Positions 34,754 through 43,673 of a stretch of 46,897 bases of DNA are shown here, one piece after another; the first letter of the stretch is position 1; the number at the start of each line of letters is the position of its first letter. Where the stretch lies: the NCBI RefSeq assembly GCF_900009265.2, contig NZ_LR735017.1:38095-84991 (forward strand), read 5' to 3'. The notes beneath the pieces were generated by a model that saw nothing but the letters and a program-made list of their open reading frames with translations, did no database searches and was not told the DNA's origin. A program made the translations under genes and the position numbers. The stretch is from Planktothrix paucivesiculata PCC 9631. GTDB lineage: Bacteria > Cyanobacteriota > Cyanobacteriia > Cyanobacteriales > Microcoleaceae.

Positions 34754-35761
34754 TTAGGATTTGAGAGCGGATGACGCTTCTAATAACCCGGAATCTTTAT
34801 ACCAAAGGGCGGTTTTTTTCAAGCCTTCATCTAGGGGAACTTTGGGTTGATACCCTAATAATCTTTGAGCTTTAGAAATATCAAAAGCCCGGTCTTTAAT
34901 AAAGAAATCCACCCGACGGCGATAAATAGGCGGAGAAATTTTCAAAGGTAAACAAATCAGTTCGCATAAATAACCCGCCCACCACACGGGCCACACGGGA
35001 ATTTTAAACTTAGAAACGGGTTTATTATAGATATCAGCAATTTTTTGAACCAGTTGATTTAAGGTGACAAATTCATTGCCCCCAATGGTAAAGATTTCAC
35101 CGATAGCAGCTTCTTTTTCCCCGGCCAAGGCAATACCCGCCGCCAAATCTTCTACATAGGTCAAATGATAGAGAACTTCCCCACTACCGATCATTTTAAA
35201 CTTGCCCGAATAGATATATTTAAACAGTTTCAGAAACCGTAAATCTCCAGGGCCATAAATTCCCACGGGACGAACTACACAACCCGCTAAATTTTCCTTT
35301 TTGAAAAAATCTAATGCTAAAAGTTCTCCTTCCATCTTAGATTCTTGATAATAGTCTCCTGGTGAATAGGGGTCTTCTTCCTTTGCAGGCGGGTTTTTAA
35401 TTTCTCCTTGAACTCCCACGGTGCTGCAATGAACAAATCGTTTCACATTGGCTTTTTTTGCCGCTTCTAAAACCTTGCGAGTTCCTTTAACATTAACATC
35501 CCAAAAATATTCTCTGGGGACATTTTCGGCTCGATATAACGCCGCAATATGATAAACAATCTCTACCCCAGCCATCACCGAATCTTCTAGGGGGTTATCA
35601 TCAGCAATATCGGCAAAGGCATATTCAATAGGTAATCCTTCTAGGGTACTTTGATTGGAATTTTTACGGACTAATACCCGCACTTCATAGCCTTTATCGA
35701 GTAAGTGTTTGGTTAAATAACTGCCCGTAAATCCGTTAGCACCTGTCACTAAAACTTTCAT
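34754..35761 (-). CDS. NAD-dependent epimerase/dehydratase
   Basis: The 335-residue extended short-chain dehydrogenase has the nucleotide-binding TGANGFTG (6-13) at the N-terminus. The catalytic Tyr-x3-Lys is in PGDYYQESKMEGE, with the Ser/Thr partner in VHCSTVG. The family covers sugar-nucleotide epimerases and dihydroflavonol-reductase/HpnA-like enzymes, so the exact substrate is open. I chose the ATG at 35761 (MKVLVTGANG), which has GGAG about 9 bases upstream; the open frame runs back to 35776. It sits in the minus-strand cluster. Confidence 0.88.
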   Translation of the reverse strand: MKVLVTGANGFTGSYLTKHLLDKGYEVRVLVRKNSNQSTLEGLPIEYAFADIADDNPLEDSVMAGVEIVYHIAALYRAENVPREYFWDVNVKGTRKVLEAAKKANVKRFVHCSTVGVQGEIKNPPAKEEDPYSPGDYYQESKMEGELLALDFFKKENLAGCVVRPVGIYGPGDLRFLKLFKYIYSGKFKMIGSGEVLYHLTYVEDLAAGIALAGEKEAAIGEIFTIGGNEFVTLNQLVQKIADIYNKPVSKFKIPVWPVWWAGYLCELICLPLKISPPIYRRRVDFFIKDRAFDISKAQRLLGYQPKVPLDEGLKKTALWYKDSGLLEASSALKS

Positions 35762-35813
35762 AAAAACTTGCTCCAATTAATGATACGAAAAAATAGATTT
35801 TATGGCTCAAATT

Positions 35814-37343
35814 TTAGCTTTTAATGGTTAATTCCTCCATACCACAGGTCTGATAAAAACATTCTAAACGTTGAATTTCTTGTTTAGATTTTTGGTCATC
35901 CCAGTTAAACAGTTGACAAACCAAGGGAGCAATTTTTAAAGCTCGTTTGGGATTATCTCCTAAGCTAGTCCGACGCAAGATTAAATCATCTAAATGTTGT
36001 ACGGCTTCATTTTCAATGATATCTTGTAGTTCGGTTTTCCAGTCGGATAATTCGGGCTGGGGATACCAATGATAATCATACAATCCCTGGGGACGTTGGG
36101 CTTCTGGTGGGGCAGTTTCTGTTGGATTGACAGATGGAAAGTTAGGGAAAATTTGCTGAATTGTCTTTTCGGCCACCAGACGGGCTGTGGTAAATTTGAC
36201 CCCAGAAACACTATATAATCCTTTAATTCCTTGATTCAGGGTTTGATGATTTAAAATAACTTCCCTGACCGCCAGTTCATTACTATCAGGTTTTTCCCCA
36301 GGGAGTAAACCGGAAAACACCCGAATAATTTCGGTTTTACTTAAATTTAACCCCGGAATAGCGAGATTGAGATTATCAATAAATTCGCTAATTTCTGAGG
36401 GTTCAGGGTTAGGGTTAACTTTAATTTCTTTGAACCAGGGATTATGAATGGTTCCCGCTAAAAGTCGCCCTTTCCAGGGATGGAGAAAATAGGTTTGAGC
36501 ATTGGGTTTTTTGGGTTCTACGGCTAGGGCGAAATCCGATAAGGTTTCTCGATCAAATAGGATATTCCACGCGATAGATTTATAGAATAAATTAGGAACA
36601 TCTTGATCAAATTTAGCTGCTAATTCTCGACACCAAGGCCCAGCAGCATTCACAACAATTTTAGCTTGAAATTCCTGGGTTTCTCCGGTGATTTTATCTT
36701 CAGCTAGAACACCGGAAACCGTTTGATTGACCTTTAATATTTCTTTGGCTTCTACATAGTTTAAAGCCGTTGCGCCCAAGGAACAAGCCCAGCGTAGAAT
36801 CCCGATCACTAATCTTTGGGAATCGGGCATACAGGCATCATGCCAAATGGCTCCCCCGGTTAATCCTTGGGGATCTACAGTGGGAAAATGGGTTTTTACC
36901 TGTTCGGATTTAATCACTTCTCCGGGGGGTAAATGGCGGTCTGGACGAATACCCTGGTTACGATTAATTGATAGGGCATCGTTGAGTTTTAAAGCCGTAT
37001 AAAGAATCGGGGGGCGGCGGATTCCTTTGTTATATAAAGGCATTAAACAGGAGAGGGGTTTTACTAATTCTGGGAAGGTTTTTAGAAACCATTTGCGTTC
37101 CCCTACGGATTCATAAAACCGCTCTAAATCGAGGTTTTGTAAATAGCGAAATCCCCCGTGGACAATGCGGAGACTATTATAACTGGTGGCTCCCCCAAAA
37201 TCAGCTTTTTCTATTAATAGCGATCGCAAATTTCGCCGGGAGGCTTCTAAGGAAAGCATTACCCCATAAATTCCTCCTCCGATAATAATTACATCATAGG
37301 AAGATTGGGCGGCGGTGGCTGGATTTCGGTTAATTTTGGTCAT
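35814..37343 (-). CDS. FAD-dependent glycerol-3-phosphate dehydrogenase family protein (GlpD-like)
   Basis: The 509-residue flavoprotein has the FAD-binding GGGIYG (22-27), the GlpD signature SYNSLRIVHGGFRYLQ, and GPWCRELAAKF in the middle. Its C-terminal part keeps a GlpD-like helical domain. GlpD enzymes oxidise glycerol-3-phosphate to dihydroxyacetone phosphate. Its place between an AsnB-type and an epimerase gene suggests a role in glycan or glycerol-linked polymer synthesis rather than glycerol catabolism, which is an inference. Start ATG at 37343. Confidence 0.86.
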   Translation of the reverse strand: MTKINRNPATAAQSSYDVIIIGGGIYGVMLSLEASRRNLRSLLIEKADFGGATSYNSLRIVHGGFRYLQNLDLERFYESVGERKWFLKTFPELVKPLSCLMPLYNKGIRRPPILYTALKLNDALSINRNQGIRPDRHLPPGEVIKSEQVKTHFPTVDPQGLTGGAIWHDACMPDSQRLVIGILRWACSLGATALNYVEAKEILKVNQTVSGVLAEDKITGETQEFQAKIVVNAAGPWCRELAAKFDQDVPNLFYKSIAWNILFDRETLSDFALAVEPKKPNAQTYFLHPWKGRLLAGTIHNPWFKEIKVNPNPEPSEISEFIDNLNLAIPGLNLSKTEIIRVFSGLLPGEKPDSNELAVREVILNHQTLNQGIKGLYSVSGVKFTTARLVAEKTIQQIFPNFPSVNPTETAPPEAQRPQGLYDYHWYPQPELSDWKTELQDIIENEAVQHLDDLILRRTSLGDNPKRALKIAPLVCQLFNWDDQKSKQEIQRLECFYQTCGMEELTIKS

Positions 37344-37390
37344 GGCTAATAGAGGGTTTACGACTAAATTTCAATAAAAACTAGATAAGT

Positions 37391-39268
37391 TTATTCTCCT
37401 TTGAACCAACGTTTATACCAACTTTGAAACACAATTAATGACCATAAAATATGGCTATGGTTAGCTGTTCCGGCTAGATGTTCTTCCTTCAGTCGCTTAA
37501 TAGTATTGACCTGGAAAATTCCCTGCTCTCGAATGGCTTGATCGCTGAGTAATTCTTCCATTAACGGCCGAAATTCATTACACAGCCAGTTTTTAATCGG
37601 AATACTAAATCCTTCTTTTGGTCGATATACACATTCCGGGGGAACATAACGGGCAGCGATGGATTTTAACAGAACTTTTGTTTCACCATTTGCTAATTTT
37701 AACCGATCGGGAATTTGAAAGGCTAATTCGACCAAATCAGGGTCAAGATAGGGAACTCTTGACTCTAGGGAAACGGCCATAGACATTCGATCCACTTTCA
37801 CTAAAATGTCATCGCTTAAATAGCTTTTGACATCGACATACATACTCCGGTTTTGGGGTTGACGATCGCCTGCTTTATTGAATAAATCAATAATATGGGA
37901 TGCCGAGGATGTGACTAATTCTTGATTTGCTTCGGGGGTAAATAATTGCGATCGCACGGCATCTCCGGCAAAAATTCGCCAACGGGCATGGGATAAATCC
38001 ACCGGATTTTCTAACCCTTCAATGAACCTTTTACCCTTATTAACTAAGCCTTTTTTCTCCGGGCGAGGGCGCAAAGAATTAATTAAAGGTTCGACTAAAT
38101 TCTTTCGGAAAATAGCCGGAATTTTATAATATTGTTCGGCTTTTTCATTAGCTAAATAGGTTTCATAGCCTCCAAATAGTTCATCGCCCCCATCGCCACT
38201 CAAGGAAACCGTTACATATTTTCGAGCTAATTGGGAGACTAAAAACGTAGGAAAAATTGAAAAATCCCCAATGGGATCATCTAGGAAATACATTAAATGC
38301 TCAAATAATTCTACCACGTTGGGCTTAATCACTTCATTGATATGTTCAACCCCTAAATGGGAGGCAACTTTTTCCGACCATTTCAACTCATTGTAGGAGG
38401 GATCATCAAAGCCAATACTATAGGTTTGTGCCTTCCCCATTAAAGCAACGGTCAGGGAAGAATCGACACCTCCTGATAGAAATGCACCCAAAGGAACATC
38501 ACTCACCAGTTGCATGGTTACGGATTTTCTGAGTTGAGCTTCAACTTTATCAGCCCATTCTTGATCGGATAATTCTATTTCACCCGTAGCCGGAATATCC
38601 CAATAGGTTTGGGGCTGACATTGGGGATTTTCTAAGTCAATTTCTAACATTTGTCCGGGTTCTAATTGCCGGATTTCTTTAAATAGGGTAGCTTTACCCG
38701 GAACATATTCCCAGGCTAAATATTCCCCTAACGCATCAAGATCTAAGGTCTTTTTAACCAGTCCACTAGCGAGAATGGCTTTAATTTCCGAACCCCAAAC
38801 TAAATAGTTTTGATCAAAGGAATAATAGAGAGGTTTAATTCCTAAATGATCTCGCACTAAATACAGTTTTTTCTTAACCGTATCATGGAGGGCGATCGCA
38901 AACATTCCATTTAGGTATTTAGGAAAGTCTAGCCCATATTCTTCGTAAGCATAAACAATTACTTCCGTATCGGTTTTTGTGGCGAAAGTATAGCCTTTGG
39001 CTTCGAGTTCACTACGGAGTTCTCGAAAGTTATAAATTTCCCCATTAAAAACCGTTAAAATCGTGCGATCTTGATTAAAAATCGGTTGTCGTCCGCCACT
39101 TAAATCGATGATTGATAATCGTCGCATTCCCAATGCAACCCCGTCTTGAACGTGCATTCCATCTTGGTCTGGCCCCCGATGGAAGATGCTATCACACATG
39201 GTTTTTAACTGTTCCAAGGTGGGATGAGGTGAGCCATTCAAAGCCGCGACGCCTGTTATTCCACACAT
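37391..39268 (-). CDS. asnB: Asparagine synthetase B-type glutamine amidotransferase
   Basis: The 625-residue protein has an N-terminal glutaminase domain with Cys2 (MCGITGV), FNGEIYN and RGPDQDG. A C-terminal synthetase domain follows with the PP-loop SGGVDSS (265-271). It is complete and of normal length. Classic AsnB makes asparagine from aspartate; paralogues inside polysaccharide clusters are thought to amidate uronic acids or act on peptides. The context here (glycosyltransferase, acyltransferases) favours the second role, but this is an inference. Start ATG at 39268. Confidence 0.9.
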   Translation of the reverse strand: MCGITGVAALNGSPHPTLEQLKTMCDSIFHRGPDQDGMHVQDGVALGMRRLSIIDLSGGRQPIFNQDRTILTVFNGEIYNFRELRSELEAKGYTFATKTDTEVIVYAYEEYGLDFPKYLNGMFAIALHDTVKKKLYLVRDHLGIKPLYYSFDQNYLVWGSEIKAILASGLVKKTLDLDALGEYLAWEYVPGKATLFKEIRQLEPGQMLEIDLENPQCQPQTYWDIPATGEIELSDQEWADKVEAQLRKSVTMQLVSDVPLGAFLSGGVDSSLTVALMGKAQTYSIGFDDPSYNELKWSEKVASHLGVEHINEVIKPNVVELFEHLMYFLDDPIGDFSIFPTFLVSQLARKYVTVSLSGDGGDELFGGYETYLANEKAEQYYKIPAIFRKNLVEPLINSLRPRPEKKGLVNKGKRFIEGLENPVDLSHARWRIFAGDAVRSQLFTPEANQELVTSSASHIIDLFNKAGDRQPQNRSMYVDVKSYLSDDILVKVDRMSMAVSLESRVPYLDPDLVELAFQIPDRLKLANGETKVLLKSIAARYVPPECVYRPKEGFSIPIKNWLCNEFRPLMEELLSDQAIREQGIFQVNTIKRLKEEHLAGTANHSHILWSLIVFQSWYKRWFKGE

Positions 39269-39373
39269 CGAATTTAATCCCCCAACGGAAGGTGTTTAAA
39301 ACTTAGGAATTAGCCCCTAAGTTGGTTCTATTTTAATTAAAAAAAATGGCTTCGGCAAGTTTTTGAGTCAGAA

Positions 39374-39487
39374 AAAACCGGGTTTCTTAACATTTAATCT
39401 GGATTTCAACCCTAAAATCATGAGAAACCGGGTTTCTTAACATTTAATCGGGATTTCCAACCTAAAATCATGAGAAACCCGGTTTCT
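39374..39487. repeat. 50-bp direct repeats built on GAAACCGGGTTTC palindromes
   Basis: GGTTTCTTAA occurs at 39381 and 39431, and the palindrome returns in inverted form at 39474-39487, giving a 50-base period. The two full units differ at a few positions. The palindromes can pair with each other and lie between the glycosyltransferase C-half gene and asnB. This GAAACCGGGTTTCT element looks like a dispersed cyanobacterial repeat. Confidence 0.85.
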
Positions 39488-39494
39488 GGTCTGG

Positions 39495-40166
39495 TTAGCT
39501 TGATTTCAAATTCAAGGAATTAGAAGACTGATTTTGAGAGGACTCTGAACCTGGAGACCTTTTAATGGGAGTGCTAGTCACAAACTCCAATAAATTAATC
39601 ATTTTTTGGGTATAAACTTCACGAGAATATTTTTCTTGATACAGCAGTTGAGCATTTTTAGCTTTTTGTTGGGCTTCAGTTTCATTGCTTAATGCTTCGA
39701 TAATTCCCCGGGCTAAATCTTCCGGTTCGGGCTCCACTAAGAAAGCTACATTATCATCTAAAACCTGGGTATGGGAATAGATTCGAGTCGCTACTAAGGG
39801 AACCCCACTGGCTAATTGTTGATAAACTTTTAGGGGGGTATTAGTGCCACTGCGACGGGGCGAAACTTGAACTTTCGCGCGGTTAGCGTAATTTTGAGCT
39901 AAGGATTGTTCTACCCGACCGGTTAATAAACATTGTTGACTAATACCAGATTCTTCTGCCAAATTGGAGAAAAATTGAGTTTGTTCTGGACTGCCACCCA
40001 CGATTAATAAAAAGGCTTGGGGATCAGATTTAGCGACGGAAACAAAGGCTTGAATTAGAATATCAATCCCTTGATAGGATTCTAACGTTCCAGCATAAAC
40101 AACTAAATTTTTATCAAAAATACTTGCGGGAACTCCTGACTTTTTTTCTCCATTAGATTCACTCAT
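39495..40166 (-). CDS. GT-B glycosyltransferase, C-terminal (donor-binding) half
   Basis: The 223-residue protein is the C-terminal half of a GT4-family glycosyltransferase, which binds the nucleotide-sugar donor. It starts with MSESNGEKKSGVPASIFDKN, then the first strand VVYAGTLESYQGIDILIQAF, LLIVGGSP, and SPRRSGTNTPLKVYQQLASG with the family's Glu-less variant of the EX7E region. It ends in a Ser/Asn-rich tail. CAGGAG lies about 10 bases before the ATG at 40166, so it is translated on its own. The acceptor-binding half is the separate gene just upstream. The two would reconstitute one enzyme if they associate. Confidence 0.85.
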   Translation of the reverse strand: MSESNGEKKSGVPASIFDKNLVVYAGTLESYQGIDILIQAFVSVAKSDPQAFLLIVGGSPEQTQFFSNLAEESGISQQCLLTGRVEQSLAQNYANRAKVQVSPRRSGTNTPLKVYQQLASGVPLVATRIYSHTQVLDDNVAFLVEPEPEDLARGIIEALSNETEAQQKAKNAQLLYQEKYSREVYTQKMINLLEFVTSTPIKRSPGSESSQNQSSNSLNLKSS

Positions 40167-40222
40167 AGCACTTGATCTCCTGATAATTAACCTAACAATT
40201 TAGAGGGATAAATCTATAGAGT
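40167..40222. other. Linker break between the two glycosyltransferase halves
   Basis: The 56-base spacer contains the ribosome-binding site of the downstream half and a stop codon in that half's frame about 12 codons upstream of its ATG. The halves are in different frames, so a single point change would not rejoin them. Confidence 0.7.
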
Positions 40223-40816
40223 TTAAGTGGTTTTTTGAACTACTTTCACTTCATCAAAAATGGAATTTTCAATTAAGAAAACTTTTTGTTTGTCCCCAAT
40301 GATTCCTAGGGCATAGTTATATAAACTCGGACATATTGTAATGGTGGCATCTGAAGTATGCAAACAAGCATCTTCCATAGTTTTAAACAGATCAATTAAC
40401 CATTGAGAGGTGGTAAATCGAAAGTTTGTTAACTGTTCGGGAAGACTGGAGTGCATATCATAAATCAGACGAAATTTAAAAATCGGTTTAAACAACGCAC
40501 AAACAAAAATGGCTTCTTCATGGGCGTGAACAAAATCATAGCGATTTTTGAGCAATAAAGCGATCGTCCACAGGGTAATGAAAATATCTAAAAATAACTT
40601 CAGTTTTGAAGGGCCAATTTTAACATTACCGAACATGGGAAAGCTAGGAATTCTAATAATTCTTACCCCAGGAATGTCGATATCTTCACCTTCACCATAG
40701 GTAAGTAAATCAATATCTACCCCTAATTCAGCCGTAATTAATGTGCGGTAATACACACTAAAAGGTGTGCCGCGTGGGGTGTAAAAGGGTTGGGGAGAAA
40801 TCACTAATGCTTTCAT
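40223..40816 (-). CDS. GT-B glycosyltransferase, N-terminal (acceptor-binding) half
   Basis: The 197-residue protein is the N-terminal Rossmann-like domain of a GT4 glycosyltransferase: MKALVISPQPFYTPRGTPFS, FVHAHEEAIF, RLIYDMHSSLPEQL and ATITICPSLYNYALG. It ends soon after VFLIENSIFDEV, exactly where the linker to the donor-binding domain begins in complete GT4 enzymes. The partner half is encoded 56 bases downstream in another frame. Alone it should lack donor binding. It follows the PHP-like gene by 4 bases. Confidence 0.85.
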   Translation of the reverse strand: MKALVISPQPFYTPRGTPFSVYYRTLITAELGVDIDLLTYGEGEDIDIPGVRIIRIPSFPMFGNVKIGPSKLKLFLDIFITLWTIALLLKNRYDFVHAHEEAIFVCALFKPIFKFRLIYDMHSSLPEQLTNFRFTTSQWLIDLFKTMEDACLHTSDATITICPSLYNYALGIIGDKQKVFLIENSIFDEVKVVQKTT

Positions 40817-40820
40817 AATT

Positions 40821-41672
40821 TTATCCTTTTTTTCTCATGCGTTTAACCACTTGCATTGCAATTTGATTGCGAATAAAACGCAGGGGGGTTTCCTGGGTTC
40901 CATAGCTTTGCAATTGAGTATTAGGATCTAATAAAATTTGCTTAATACTGTAGCCTGGTTTGTTCGGATCAATAGTGCCTTGCAGGGCAAATCCAAAACT
41001 TCCAGGCCGCCAAGATTCGGAAGCAAAAGGTAGGGGATCGGTTCCGGGTAAAATTTTGAATCCCTTGGCTTGGGCTTGTTTAAAATAAATCGGTTGACTC
41101 CAAAAGGTGGGACGACCTCCGTTGTCACCCAGGAACAAAGGAAAGGATTCTTTTTGTTCTAATAAACGGTTAATAATTGTGCCCCGTTCCCCCATCCATT
41201 TCCCGAAACCCCAAGGAAGAACGGGAATACCGCCGTTAGAAATAACTTGTTGAATAGTGGTTTCAATGGGTAAACCTTCGGCAAATTCTTCGGCAGTTAA
41301 TAGGGCGAGAACTTCTAAATTTTCAGCCGTGACAATTTGACGACCCGCAAATATAAAAATACCCTGTCCCGTTGAATGTTTGGCGTAGACAGAGCAGTTT
41401 TCTTCCGTTTTAAACAGATTCCAATTTTTTAAACTTGGGTCAGAATTTTCGTCTTTCTGAGTCAAATGAATCAGTTTCTGGAAATAATGATCCTGGGAAG
41501 TTTCTGTTAAAAACATCAGGGCTGTTTCTGCTTGCGAATAACCGGATTTTTTAGCGGTGGCATTAAAATTTTTTAATGCTGCATCCAAAAATTCCTCTAG
41601 GTCATAGCAGTCATAAATATGAACGTGAGCGTCAGCCCAAATCCTTGAGTTTGGATGAGTTGAAGTTACCAT
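40821..41672 (-). CDS. PHP/amidohydrolase-like protein of the glycan cluster
   Basis: The 283-residue protein has an N-terminal WADAHVHIYDCYDLEEF motif that resembles the HxH metal site of PHP or amidohydrolase folds. Further candidate ligands are a His in NCSVYAKHSTG and conserved Gly/Asp segments (FLGDNGGRP, LPGTDPLPF). The family is not clear and the catalytic set is incomplete compared with classical PHP domains. It is the first gene of the minus-strand cluster and lies 4 bases upstream of the glycosyltransferase N-half gene. The start is the ATG at 41672. Confidence 0.65.
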   Translation of the reverse strand: MVTSTHPNSRIWADAHVHIYDCYDLEEFLDAALKNFNATAKKSGYSQAETALMFLTETSQDHYFQKLIHLTQKDENSDPSLKNWNLFKTEENCSVYAKHSTGQGIFIFAGRQIVTAENLEVLALLTAEEFAEGLPIETTIQQVISNGGIPVLPWGFGKWMGERGTIINRLLEQKESFPLFLGDNGGRPTFWSQPIYFKQAQAKGFKILPGTDPLPFASESWRPGSFGFALQGTIDPNKPGYSIKQILLDPNTQLQSYGTQETPLRFIRNQIAMQVVKRMRKKG

Positions 41673-41965
41673 AAATCAATATTTCAAAGTCCAATCCAGA
41701 TTGAATCTGCTAATAATATACCCTGTTTCCCTAGCTGCTTTATTTTAACGGTGTTTTTCTGTGGGCTTTTGTTATTTTGCAAGGATAAAGGGATGGGTGC
41801 TATCTGAGCTAGGTGTTGATTCTAACCTCTAGGCTTCGTAAAAGTCAGGGGGGTTTTGTGAAGAATTAAGACATCTTAGTTGTATTTATGTAAAGATTTT
41901 GTAAAGTTAGGACGCTCAGAGGCTTCTAAATCCTGTTCTCAGCAATTTGCCTATTCCTTGTATTC
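41673..41965. promoter_or_regulatory. Divergent control region of the glycan cluster and tilS
   Basis: The 293 bases must hold the promoter of the minus-strand cluster and that of tilS. An ATTTTAACGG-TGTTTTT segment near 41742-41758 and AT-rich stretches are seen. No regulator box was recognised. Confidence 0.4.
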
Positions 41966-42982
41966 ATGTCTAATCTTTCCCCGTGGACTTTCTTACATAC
42001 CCAACTCCATCGTACCCTGCGTTCTCGCCGAATTTTACCTGCATCTCAACGGTTATTAGTGGCGGTATCGGGGGGACAGGATTCTTTATGTTTAATTCAA
42101 TTATTATTAGATTTACAACCTAAATGGCATTGGCAAATTGCCATGGTTAATTGTGATCATCGTTGGCGTTCTGATTCTCAAGCTAATGCCGATTATATTG
42201 AACAATTAGCTAATTATTGGCAGATTCCCTTTTATCGAGAAACTGCTGCTATTATTCCCGCTACAGAAGCCGCCGCTAGGGAATGGCGTTATCAGGTTTT
42301 AACTGAAATTGCTCAAAGCCATAATTATGCCTATATTGTTACAGGTCATACCAAAAGCGATCGGGCGGAAACTCTACTTTATAATTTAATTCGAGGCAGT
42401 GGTTCCGATGGTTTACAAGCCTTAACTTGGCAACGTCCTCTGGATTCAAGATCAACAAATTCGATCACTTTAGTTCGTCCTTTATTAGACATTACTCGGG
42501 AACAAACCGGGAATTTTTGTCAAGAAAAAGCCCTAAAAATTTGGGTAGATAGTACCAATGATGATTTACACTATGCTCGCAACCGGATTCGTCACGAAGT
42601 TTTACCCTATTTACAAACCCATTTTAACCCCCAAGTCGAATCCCATCTGGCTCAAACCGCCGAATTATTGCGATCGGAAGTTAACTATTTAGAAGAAGTA
42701 ACAGAAACCCTATTTCAACAGGTTGTATTCTGGGAAAATGACAGTCAAAACCCATTAAAAATTAATCGTTTAGTCCTGCGCCAAACCCATGAAGCAATAA
42801 AACGTCGAGTTAGTCGAAAAGTCTTAGAAAAAGTAATGCAAAAATCTGCTAATTTTGAACAAATTGAAAAATTAACTGCTTTAATTGATGCCCCAAACCG
42901 GACTCAAACTGACCCTTTTCCTGGGGGGGCGATCGCAATTGTTGATGGAGAATGGATCGTTTTTAATTTTTTCTCTGAGTAG
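41966..42982 (+). CDS. tilS: tRNA(Ile)-lysidine synthetase
   Basis: The 338-residue enzyme converts C34 of tRNA-Ile(CAU) to lysidine, which changes decoding from AUG to AUA. The PP-loop is SGGQDS (35-40), followed by NCDHRWRSDS, VTGHTKSDRAETLLYNLIRG, and YARNRIRHEVLPYL. It is the shorter form without the second C-terminal substrate-binding domain, as common in cyanobacteria. Start ATG at 41966. Confidence 0.96.
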   Translation: MSNLSPWTFLHTQLHRTLRSRRILPASQRLLVAVSGGQDSLCLIQLLLDLQPKWHWQIAMVNCDHRWRSDSQANADYIEQLANYWQIPFYRETAAIIPATEAAAREWRYQVLTEIAQSHNYAYIVTGHTKSDRAETLLYNLIRGSGSDGLQALTWQRPLDSRSTNSITLVRPLLDITREQTGNFCQEKALKIWVDSTNDDLHYARNRIRHEVLPYLQTHFNPQVESHLAQTAELLRSEVNYLEEVTETLFQQVVFWENDSQNPLKINRLVLRQTHEAIKRRVSRKVLEKVMQKSANFEQIEKLTALIDAPNRTQTDPFPGGAIAIVDGEWIVFNFFSE

Positions 42983-43074
42983 TTTCTAATACAATTGTTA
43001 AGAAACTCTATCCTTTGAGAAACTCAACCCTACAATGCACAATAACACTATAGAGTTGACAAAGGAGCCTTCCT

Positions 43075-43608
43075 ATGGCCTATGTATGCCAGCTAGGGGC
43101 AGGTCAAAGCGTTTATTTAGAAAATCAGGGCGCACAAACTGTTGTCACCTTGATTAGCAGTGGCCCTGGACAACAGCAACAAGCCAGCAGCAGTTTTGCA
43201 ACGGGCGTTTGGACGTCACCTCCCCAGGTGTTTCAAACTCCCCACGGGATGGTACTCAAAGTGACATCCGAACAAGGCGAAAGAATGTTACAAATTCAAG
43301 GGAGTAGTGTTAGTTTCATGGGTGAAATTCCCTTGGCGACAGACTCTGAGCAACTAACGGTTCAAGAAGTCACCAGCTTACCTGTTTCGCCGAGAATAGA
43401 ACCGATGAAACCCATGGAACCGATGAAACCCATGAACCTAAAAATGGGGGATATGGAGATGAGCATGAACCCGATGTCCATGCGAATGGGCAATATGGAA
43501 CTGGGCACGGGTTCACCGGCGGCGGCTGCCAAGTCTTTTTGTAGTCAATGTGGAACATCGGTAAAACCGGAAGACCGATTTTGTTCTAATTGTGGCCATC
43601 AGTTGTAA
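43075..43608 (+). CDS. Methionine-rich protein with C-terminal zinc ribbon
   Basis: The 177-residue protein begins with a beta-rich domain (MAYVCQLGAGQSVYLENQGAQ), then a Met/Pro/Lys-rich segment of short repeats (EPMKPMEPMKPMNLKM, MEMSMNPMSMRMGNMEL). It ends in a zinc ribbon with four cysteines (FCSQCGTSVKPEDRFCSNCG). The function is unknown; Met-rich segments can bind copper, but this is only a possibility. AAAGGAG lies 8 bases before the ATG at 43075. A palindromic repeat follows the stop. Confidence 0.78.
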   Translation: MAYVCQLGAGQSVYLENQGAQTVVTLISSGPGQQQQASSSFATGVWTSPPQVFQTPHGMVLKVTSEQGERMLQIQGSSVSFMGEIPLATDSEQLTVQEVTSLPVSPRIEPMKPMEPMKPMNLKMGDMEMSMNPMSMRMGNMELGTGSPAAAAKSFCSQCGTSVKPEDRFCSNCGHQL

Positions 43609-43612
43609 GAAA

Positions 43613-43645
43613 ATGTAGAGACGTGCCACGGCGCGTCTCTATTGG
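43613..43645. repeat. 12-bp stem palindrome (GTAGAGACG type)
   Basis: TAGAGACGTGCC (43616-43627) pairs with GGCGCGTCTCTA (43630-43641) through a 2-base loop, with one G-T wobble. It lies just past the stop of the zinc-ribbon gene and belongs to the class of dispersed GTAGAGACG repeats of cyanobacteria. Confidence 0.85.
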
Positions 43646-43673
43646 TGAGCAGTTAACATTTTATCTCGAAAAA

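Noticed and set aside
43590-43673. N-terminal extension of the DUF2126 frame
   Set aside because: It overlaps the end of the zinc-ribbon gene and passes through a palindromic repeat. The conserved domain starts at the ATG at 43674.
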